64,000 nucleotides of DNA from NCBI RefSeq assembly GCF_002161215.1, contig NZ_NFMB01000002.1, forward strand, positions 186,001 to 250,000. The letters run 5' to 3'. Each line of letters starts with the position of its first letter. Within the stretch, counting starts at the first letter, position 1. Of the stretch, positions 57,990-64,000 are shown in pieces. Source of the DNA: Flavonifractor sp. An10 (GTDB lineage: Bacteria > Bacillota > Clostridia > Oscillospirales > Oscillospiraceae). A model generated the notes under the pieces. It worked only from the letters and a program-made list of their open reading frames with translations. It did not search any database and was not told where the DNA came from. Position numbers and translations under genes: made by a program.

Positions 57990-59759
57990 TCAAACATATC
58001 CGAAACTTGAAAGTAAATTCGATATGCGGTTTTGATCAATCGCCGTTCTTTTTGAAGCATCCTTAATTTTTTGATATAATTTGTCTCTAAATAACCCTGC
58101 TTTTTTAGTGTTTTCATCACGATTTTTCAGCAAACCAGAATTTTGACAATGCTCCTGAAGCAGAGCAAATGCATTGCCTTTTTCAATTTGCTTTAGCCAA
58201 GTTGCAGCTTTGTCCCCATAAAATACCCTAAGCAAAGCAACTATTTCATTCAGAGCCACCCCGGATAAGGTCATTTCTATATATCGTTTTAGGAAGGTAG
58301 CACAGTCAATCCTAGTATCTTTAAGTACTAACAAAGCTTTCTCAGGCTCACAAATATCAAACAGCAAGGAAGCATGTAAGAAATCAAAGATATCACGATC
58401 CCAGTTGTGTAGTAGCATTCTCAGCAGAAATGCATCCTTACTAAAAGCACATCGGCAGGCGTCTCGCTTTTTATCCAAAGGAAACTCGTTAGACAAGTAC
58501 TCAATAAAATGATTTGCGATAACAGTCTCCTCGGCCAACCTGTTGTCAAAAATGATGTGCGACAATGATAGAAATGGGATATACACCTTATAAACCGGGA
58601 AATTTAAGATGCTGTTGTCACGAATAAAAACATCACAGCCATTATCTTTGAGAAGGCGCAATTGATGTATTACACCGATTCTATTATTATATGTGTCAAA
58701 AATCTGCCACGGAACAAATTCCCAAGATGCTTTATCAAGAAACACACTATTCGGGACGCTTCCAATATCATCTCGTAACAGAGAAACCCAGTTGCTCAAG
58801 CATGTTGAATCTTCGTCAGCATGAGCAATCCAATCTGTCATATCTGCTCGGTCTATCAAACAAGAGACACATTCATGATCCTGAAACAACTCGGTCAGGC
58901 ATCTCTCTAAAGCGATTTCAAAGCATGGATGTGCTCCAAAATTAGTAAGGTAACGTTGTGTCTGGTTATCAATAACCAGAATACAGATAACAGAAAAACC
59001 TTTTCCCAAAGAAGCATCCTTTACAATAATGTTGAATCGTCCTTGAGCTTCAATCTGCCTTATGACCTCGTACAATTCTGGGCACCGTTTACGAACATAT
59101 TCCTGCGGAATTGTTGGAGGTGTCAAGTTGTTGAATACAATTTTGTATTTAACATATCGTTCAATTGCCTCGTCCAGCGCATGCCCTATGGCTTCCTCCG
59201 GTGTATTGCCACTTCCTCCGCCGTTGGAACCACACATTTTTGATAGAATGGCATCTGGGAGCAGTTCGGTTTTTCCAGATGAAATGTTATAGTACGGTAC
59301 AAATGGGGTTTGATCACTTTGAAGGAGTTGCTTCCAAATCTCTATGATTTCTGCTTTTTCAACTCTGTCGGATCCGCAACAGTTCTGCATATCCCGAAAC
59401 ACTATTGGGGAAACGTCTTCAATCGCTTCAATGGGTAATAGAATCTCATCATAATAGCGGAGAAAACCTCCGTATGCTTTCGCATGCTCTGAAGTTTTGC
59501 TGATATCAAACGCAAAATGATTACACAAGTGCTCCATAGACTCTCCAAATGCACTTGCAAGGCAAAAAGATTCAGTAGTTCCTTTTCCAGCAACATTCCA
59601 CTGCCCGTCTACATCATATAAATATGCAGAATAAACGCTATCTACATGCTTTTCAATTGTGTATTCCATATTCAATTGTAATAAGGTATAACAAGCTTTT
59701 ATTGTTTTGACTGTCTGCAATGGTTCGGCATCTTTATGCTTACTATACAGAATTATCAC
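57990..59759 (-). CDS. YcaO-domain protein (E. coli YcaO-like)
   Basis: A 589-residue YcaO enzyme. The N-terminus carries GKGTTESFCLASAFGESMEH, matching the E. coli YcaO opening (GKGxxxxxxLASALGE-x2-E), and the ATP-binding region is GSNGGGSGNTPEEAIGHALDEAIERY (first residues of S-G-x2-G-x4-EA-x3-A-x2-E-x2-ER). About 250 residues follow; the C-terminus (NLLSSFGYV) lacks the PxPxP end of azoline-forming YcaOs. YcaO enzymes activate peptide backbone amides with ATP to form azolines, thioamides or amidines; no E1-like or TfuA partner is seen nearby. Start GTG 59759 is uncertain. Confidence 0.85.
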   Translation of the reverse strand: MIILYSKHKDAEPLQTVKTIKACYTLLQLNMEYTIEKHVDSVYSAYLYDVDGQWNVAGKGTTESFCLASAFGESMEHLCNHFAFDISKTSEHAKAYGGFLRYYDEILLPIEAIEDVSPIVFRDMQNCCGSDRVEKAEIIEIWKQLLQSDQTPFVPYYNISSGKTELLPDAILSKMCGSNGGGSGNTPEEAIGHALDEAIERYVKYKIVFNNLTPPTIPQEYVRKRCPELYEVIRQIEAQGRFNIIVKDASLGKGFSVICILVIDNQTQRYLTNFGAHPCFEIALERCLTELFQDHECVSCLIDRADMTDWIAHADEDSTCLSNWVSLLRDDIGSVPNSVFLDKASWEFVPWQIFDTYNNRIGVIHQLRLLKDNGCDVFIRDNSILNFPVYKVYIPFLSLSHIIFDNRLAEETVIANHFIEYLSNEFPLDKKRDACRCAFSKDAFLLRMLLHNWDRDIFDFLHASLLFDICEPEKALLVLKDTRIDCATFLKRYIEMTLSGVALNEIVALLRVFYGDKAATWLKQIEKGNAFALLQEHCQNSGLLKNRDENTKKAGLFRDKLYQKIKDASKRTAIDQNRISNLLSSFGYV

Positions 59760-59773
59760 ACCCTTCTATCGAC

Positions 59774-61639
59774 TTATGATTCTGATACGTAGACTCTTTT
59801 AGGGTACAAAAGTAACTCATTCACTTTATCAAGGTCGATCATAATTGGTTTCTCTTCCAACACGGCCTCCTCACCCACAGCAATGCGGTCAAAGAAACTG
59901 ACAAAATCATATCTGAATTCTTCTTGGCTATTTATAGTATCCTCCCTATAAATTGACCGGAACACGTATTCTTGGAAGCGTAAAAGATCAGCCTCACACG
60001 GCGACCGGTCATCCAGATACTGAATGAGAAACGGTCGGAGCTCATAATATAGCGTATCTATATTTTCTATTACTCGCAAAAAAGTTGCTTCTTCTGGCGG
60101 AACCCGAACTCCATCGTAGTATTCTATGGCAGGGTTGTCAATCTGATTTCCGATAGATATTTCGGTATACCACATTTTCAAATCCGAATATACTTGAAAC
60201 GCTTTTTGTCCCATCATCCATGTGTATAAGTGATTATAGAATTCCTTATAGTCCACCTTGCTCTTTTGGTGCAGATATGAGGCTACAAAAAGAAGAATAC
60301 CAAATGAGTGAAATCCTTTGACAATAGACGTAAACATCCTACAGTTTACCCACGCTTCTCTTGGCATTGTTGACGTCTCAACCACAATATCCGCAAACTC
60401 TTGGATTAACCTCAGATTGTAATCGGGTCTGCAGTAATACACCTTCAATGGCATCTTTACCGTCTTGATTCCATATTTATCTGCAGTTGTCGGAATGCCA
60501 ATTTCTGAATTCACAAGTAAAGCAAAGTCATATACATTAATATAGCGATATTGGCCATCGGCAATCAGTTCGCATATTCCTGCAGTAAATGTGTCATAAG
60601 ATTCCCCCGGAAGCCCTAAAATAAGTTCCGAATATGTAGGAATGTTTTCTTTGTTATATTGAGCAATTAACTTTTTGAAATGTGCTACAGGAAGATTGCG
60701 CCGACCAATCAGTTCTAATGTTTTCGGATTTAGCGATTGGAAAGAGATTGTTACGCCGGCAAGAACACCGCACACGTTTAGGATTCTTGAAATCTCCAAA
60801 ACTCTTTCATCGCTCTGTTTACTAAAAGAAACAGAAAACTTGTATGGGAAACCATACCTTCTTCTCGTTTCTGCGATTTTCTTCGCGATAGTTAGATCTC
60901 TTGAGAACATGCCGAAGTTGGAATCTGCGCCGTTGCAGACCACGATTTGATGTTGGCCCATCCATTCTATTTCAGCAAGTATTCGGTCGAGATCCATCAT
61001 CCTGAGACGGGATTGGTTGAGTCCCCAGTCACAGTAGGCACAGTGAAATGGGCATCCACGGTTAGTTTCTATGGTCGCGCTGTAACGGGCATCTGGGTCA
61101 TCAAACATTTTGTCAAACACTCCGGTCAGATATGGTGACGGATAGTCCTCAACAATGCAGTCAGAATGATAGTTATATGAGATCTTATCATCCAAGCGAT
61201 AGGAAATGTTATTCACACACTCTCTGTCCAAACAACCTATCTGATATAAAAGTAATTCTTGAAATGGGATTTCTCCCTCCCCGTGGATTAAGTAATCCAC
61301 ATACGGGAGTTCTTGGAGCAACTTGCTTTGGCCAATTGGTATGCTGTGTCCACCGAAAATGATAACGCATTCAGGATAAGCTTCCTTGATTTGTTTTGCT
61401 AATTGCTTACTATACTCAAAATTCCAGATGTAACAGGAAAACGCAAACACATCCGGCTTCTCAAGGATACAGAGATAACGTTCAGGATCCAATTTTTCTA
61501 CGAACAGGCCACACAACCGGTAGTTTGCTCTAATCACATCATCCTGAAATGCATATGCGTACAGTATCCCGATTGAATACGGAAGAGAGATGATACCGTC
61601 CGGCTTATCGCACGCCTGCATCATATACAAATTTTTCAT
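59774..61639 (-). CDS. B12-binding radical SAM enzyme
   Basis: A 621-residue enzyme. The N-terminal ~170 residues form a cobalamin-binding Rossmann-type domain (DVFAFSCYIWNFEYSKQLAK, IIFGGHSIPIG, VDYLIHGEGE). The radical SAM core has the CxxxCxxC cluster motif in NRGCPFHCAYCDWG (about residue 200) and ELILGLPGESYDTF. Such enzymes often methylate unactivated carbons of peptides. The start ATG 61639 comes 2 bases after the upstream stop, with GGGAG as SD. Part of the peptide-modification cluster. Confidence 0.88.
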   Translation of the reverse strand: MKNLYMMQACDKPDGIISLPYSIGILYAYAFQDDVIRANYRLCGLFVEKLDPERYLCILEKPDVFAFSCYIWNFEYSKQLAKQIKEAYPECVIIFGGHSIPIGQSKLLQELPYVDYLIHGEGEIPFQELLLYQIGCLDRECVNNISYRLDDKISYNYHSDCIVEDYPSPYLTGVFDKMFDDPDARYSATIETNRGCPFHCAYCDWGLNQSRLRMMDLDRILAEIEWMGQHQIVVCNGADSNFGMFSRDLTIAKKIAETRRRYGFPYKFSVSFSKQSDERVLEISRILNVCGVLAGVTISFQSLNPKTLELIGRRNLPVAHFKKLIAQYNKENIPTYSELILGLPGESYDTFTAGICELIADGQYRYINVYDFALLVNSEIGIPTTADKYGIKTVKMPLKVYYCRPDYNLRLIQEFADIVVETSTMPREAWVNCRMFTSIVKGFHSFGILLFVASYLHQKSKVDYKEFYNHLYTWMMGQKAFQVYSDLKMWYTEISIGNQIDNPAIEYYDGVRVPPEEATFLRVIENIDTLYYELRPFLIQYLDDRSPCEADLLRFQEYVFRSIYREDTINSQEEFRYDFVSFFDRIAVGEEAVLEEKPIMIDLDKVNELLLYPKRVYVSES

Positions 61640-61641
61640 GA

Positions 61642-62640
61642 CTACACTCCCAGTGTCAATGCGCTCAAATAGTCGTTTGCCTGCTGTTGACATAAATGCC
61701 TAATCACTGCGTCTTTCAGTGAACCCTTCATCCTAATCACTGTCCCCGTTGAGCTGTAATCTACAGCCGTTTCTGAGAACCGGCGAAACTCCAACAGGCT
61801 GTCAAATCGTTTGTTCTTTCCGTGAGCAGCAAAACCAAATGTCTTCCCCGGAATGCAAAAGACCGATACATACGGTGACACATGCGGGTTATAGCAATAA
61901 CTCGAACCGTCCCACTTAAGATCGTGTATGCATCTGTCAAAACATGGAATTTTGATACCGCAATGCTCCGAATCCGTTGGACGGTAAAGATCAAACAGCA
62001 TAGAAAGAAATGTCTGATATGTTTGTTCTGAGATACCGCCCTGCATACCAAGAACAGGAAAGCACCTATTGACGGAAAAGTCCATGCCCAAACAGGAAAA
62101 GAAGGTAAAAATATCTTTTGCCCGGCTGGACGACAATTCTGTCACAGTAGCAAGCGCAGACACATCGACACGGTTATTACGGAGGAGGTCAATTGCACGC
62201 ATCACCATACTATATGTACCAAATCCGCCTGCGTTTTTCCGATATTCGTCGTGAAGACTCTTCGGACCATCCAAACTGACGACAATCCCAACATCGTATT
62301 GATGAAACAACTCGGCTGTTCTTTGTGTAATCAATGTGCCGTTGGTCTGGATTTGTATCGCAGGATTGCCATTTTTGCGGATCAGTTCAAACAGTTTTTC
62401 AAGATTATCCGGCGCAATCAGTAGTGGTTCTCCACCGTGCAGTATGAACTGCACTGACCGTCTGTTCCTTCTTGCAAGTTCGGATAGGCAAGAAATATAC
62501 TCTTCACACGCATCGAGATTTTCCGCAAAAGCGTTGTTAACTACAATCTTGGAGGTCCTAGTGCGGTATGTATCTGAATGTTCGTAACAATACCGACAGG
62601 AAAGGTTGCATTCAAACGTAGAAATAATAACTCCTATCAT
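61642..62640 (-). CDS. Radical SAM enzyme with reduced SPASM-like domain
   Basis: A 332-residue radical SAM protein with FECNLSCRYCYEH (CxxxCxxC near the N-terminus), FILHGGEPLLI and VSLDGPKSLHDEYR, all typical of the anSME/SPASM group. The C-terminal third has only a few Cys (CFDRCIHD, SYCYNP, VFCIPG) and no full 7-Cys SPASM pattern, unlike its neighbour. ATG 62640 is preferred (SD AAGGAAAG); TTG 62649 overlaps the upstream stop. Confidence 0.85.
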   Translation of the reverse strand: MIGVIISTFECNLSCRYCYEHSDTYRTRTSKIVVNNAFAENLDACEEYISCLSELARRNRRSVQFILHGGEPLLIAPDNLEKLFELIRKNGNPAIQIQTNGTLITQRTAELFHQYDVGIVVSLDGPKSLHDEYRKNAGGFGTYSMVMRAIDLLRNNRVDVSALATVTELSSSRAKDIFTFFSCLGMDFSVNRCFPVLGMQGGISEQTYQTFLSMLFDLYRPTDSEHCGIKIPCFDRCIHDLKWDGSSYCYNPHVSPYVSVFCIPGKTFGFAAHGKNKRFDSLLEFRRFSETAVDYSSTGTVIRMKGSLKDAVIRHLCQQQANDYLSALTLGV

Positions 62641-62645
62641 TGGGA

Positions 62646-63755
62646 TCAACTTTCCTTGTAAAATGATTTGTAATAATCATAAATATAATGGACAATATCC
62701 TTTTGGCAGGCACAAGTGTTCGGCCTGGAGAAGATAGTGTGATTAATTGCTTCTGCAACATATGGGCATCCGCCATTACAGTACAATTGGATATCACAAT
62801 CCTTACATTCGGTCTGGAACAACTGATCGCAGCGGCTACCAAACGCTTTATCTCCAAGGGCGATATTCAGGTTATCGGTCAGGATATTCCCAATCCTATT
62901 CTCACTATCCATGCAATAATGTAGGCACCGGAAAAAGTCTCCGTTTGGTTTAATTGCAACTGTTGTACGACTGCAATCTCTGATAAACGAACAGACTTCC
63001 ATATATATTTCACTCTTAATACACATGGCGCTGATGATACGCTCGAAGCATGTAATGGAAATATTACTTTCTTTGTCGTTAATCCAGAGATTGAACATCT
63101 CTCTCGCAAATTTAATGTATGCTTTTTCGTCTAGTGGAGTATAGGATTTTGGAAGACTCGGATCTGTAAAGCACGGATTGAATGAAAAATCGAGATTGTT
63201 TTCCTTGAAGAAATTGTAGAAATCTTCAGGAGATTGAATAGTAACGTCTGTAACAGTGGCCAATGCACCGACCGAAACTCCCGCCTCCTTCATCTTCATG
63301 ATGTTCCGATAGACCTGATCGAATGATCCGTCACCTGCCGCATTAATCCGATAAGCATCATGCATATATTTGGGACCATCGATACTGGTGCCAATCTGGA
63401 TGTTGTACTTCAAGAACAGTTCAATAAAAGTATCGTCCACCAGCGAGGAGTTTGTTTGCATTCCAATCGTAGTATTCGGGTAACTTTTAATGATCTCACA
63501 CCCCTTTTGGAGCAAATCATGTCCAATCAACAGCGGTTCCCCACCATGGAATGTAATATCGGTTTCTTTCCGTCCGAGGGACTTGTTAATTGCAATGAGT
63601 TCTTCAATGAACTTCCTAAAATAGCGATCCAGAAAAGTTGCAAATGCCTCGCGTATCTCATTGATTGGTATCATCTTTTCGCAGTGCATTGTTTCTTCAA
63701 AGCAATACTTACACCTTAGGTTACATTCGGGTGTACATAAAAGTAATCCATTCAT
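62646..63755 (-). CDS. Radical SAM/SPASM peptide-modifying enzyme
   Basis: A 369-residue enzyme with CTPECNLRCKYCFEE (CxxxCxxC), ITFHGGEPLLIG and TSIDGPKYMHDAYR in the core, and a complete SPASM domain at the end (AIKPNGDFFRCLHYC ... CKDCDIQLYCNGGCPY ... CAC), which holds two auxiliary Fe-S clusters. SPASM enzymes make thioether, C-C or C-O links on peptides or oxidise residues. ATG 63755 has SD GAGGGAG. First complete gene of the minus-strand cluster in the window. Confidence 0.9.
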   Translation of the reverse strand: MNGLLLCTPECNLRCKYCFEETMHCEKMIPINEIREAFATFLDRYFRKFIEELIAINKSLGRKETDITFHGGEPLLIGHDLLQKGCEIIKSYPNTTIGMQTNSSLVDDTFIELFLKYNIQIGTSIDGPKYMHDAYRINAAGDGSFDQVYRNIMKMKEAGVSVGALATVTDVTIQSPEDFYNFFKENNLDFSFNPCFTDPSLPKSYTPLDEKAYIKFAREMFNLWINDKESNISITCFERIISAMCIKSEIYMEVCSFIRDCSRTTVAIKPNGDFFRCLHYCMDSENRIGNILTDNLNIALGDKAFGSRCDQLFQTECKDCDIQLYCNGGCPYVAEAINHTIFSRPNTCACQKDIVHYIYDYYKSFYKES

Positions 63756-63777
63756 ATGTTTCTCCCTCAATTATCAC

Positions 63778-63969
63778 TTAGTTATACTCTGATTTGCTTT
63801 CAGCCTCATTAAATTCCATTTTCTCATTATTTATGCGATATATATCGCAATCTTGGACAGGATTGGCTTCAATCAGATAATTTGTGCTTTGCTCCAAACC
63901 TGATTTCAGGATAATAGCATGATAAACCCATAAAACAAGTTTTGGGATCAGACGGAAAAACCATGTTCT
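63778..63969 (-). other. Open frame ending upstream of the radical SAM genes (fragment or small gene)
   Basis: A minus-strand frame of 63 codons (RTWFFRLIPKLVLWVYHAII ... NNEKMEFNEAESKSEYN) ends with TAA at 63778-63780, 22 bases before the radical SAM start. It has a stop at 63970-63972 and no clear ATG, so it may be a frameshifted C-terminus of a gene beyond the window, or nothing. Confidence 0.25.
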
Positions 63970-64000
63970 CTAGGTATTCCTTCCGGGAACTGGATTGTTC

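Overview
The window looks like a chromosome piece from a GC-rich gut Clostridium-class bacterium of the Oscillospiraceae (Flavonifractor / Lawsonibacter / Pseudoflavonifractor-like). The basis is the Firmicutes gene set and order (walRK-yycHI relatives, ssrA beside smpB, a MecA-type adaptor, PrsA-like foldase, DUF177-rpmF, DUF512-der-plsY-gpsA, rpmG-secE-nusG-rplK-rplA), very GC-rich codons, strong sigma-A promoters and many GC-rich hairpin repeats. The genus is an inference.

Backbone, about 1-41 kb. Minus-strand polyamine importer operon potABCD (0.2-4.3 kb) and an RluA-type pseudouridine synthase; an IS481-like insertion sequence with a 26-bp target duplication (5.6-6.7 kb); DUF177-rpmF; DUF512-der-plsY-gpsA; tRNA-Pro(GGG); an IS3-type transposase gene; ssrA (tmRNA) with ppiB, smpB and a MecA-like gene; a NUDIX hydrolase; a WalR/WalK-type two-component system with YycH/YycI-like partners; a class A PBP; a DUF1292 gene; a 6S-like RNA; a PrsA-like foldase; tcdA; two half-size TauE/SafE genes; ruvX; the rpmG-secE-nusG-rplK-rplA ribosomal/secretion block behind an attenuator-like leader; and tRNA-Gly(CCC).

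Transition, 33.9-41.2 kb. A zinc-ribbon/Vsr-like nuclease gene broken by a stop codon and a 165-bp MITE (second copy at 28.6 kb), a chloramphenicol acetyltransferase gene with a candidate leader peptide, an alpha/beta hydrolase, a second two-component system and a short-chain dehydrogenase.

Accessory region, 41.3-64 kb. Base composition falls sharply. It begins with replication/recombination genes of a mobile element (ERCC4-type nuclease, a primase-like/RecD-like helicase fusion, a sigma-like HTH protein, a PD-(D/E)XK-type protein) and debris of broken genes (helicase tail, ADP-ribosyltransferase, zinc-ribbon and Ada-like fragments), plus a signal peptidase I. A plus-strand operon follows (49.1-53.7 kb): APH-type kinase, CFI-box protein, QueC-like PP-loop enzyme, P-loop kinase, MFS exporter.

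The most interesting part is a minus-strand cluster at 54.5-63.8 kb: two SPASM-type radical SAM enzymes, a B12-binding radical SAM enzyme, an E. coli-type YcaO, two paralogous P-loop proteins, then an unannotated 58-residue Tyr-rich small peptide gene with its own consensus promoter and a following terminator, then an HExxH metallopeptidase and a GNAT acetyltransferase. It reads as a RiPP (modified peptide) gene cluster of a combination I do not recognise. The adjacent plus-strand operon with the MFS exporter may belong to the same or a separate pathway. The left part of this cluster's upstream neighbour is cut by the window end.
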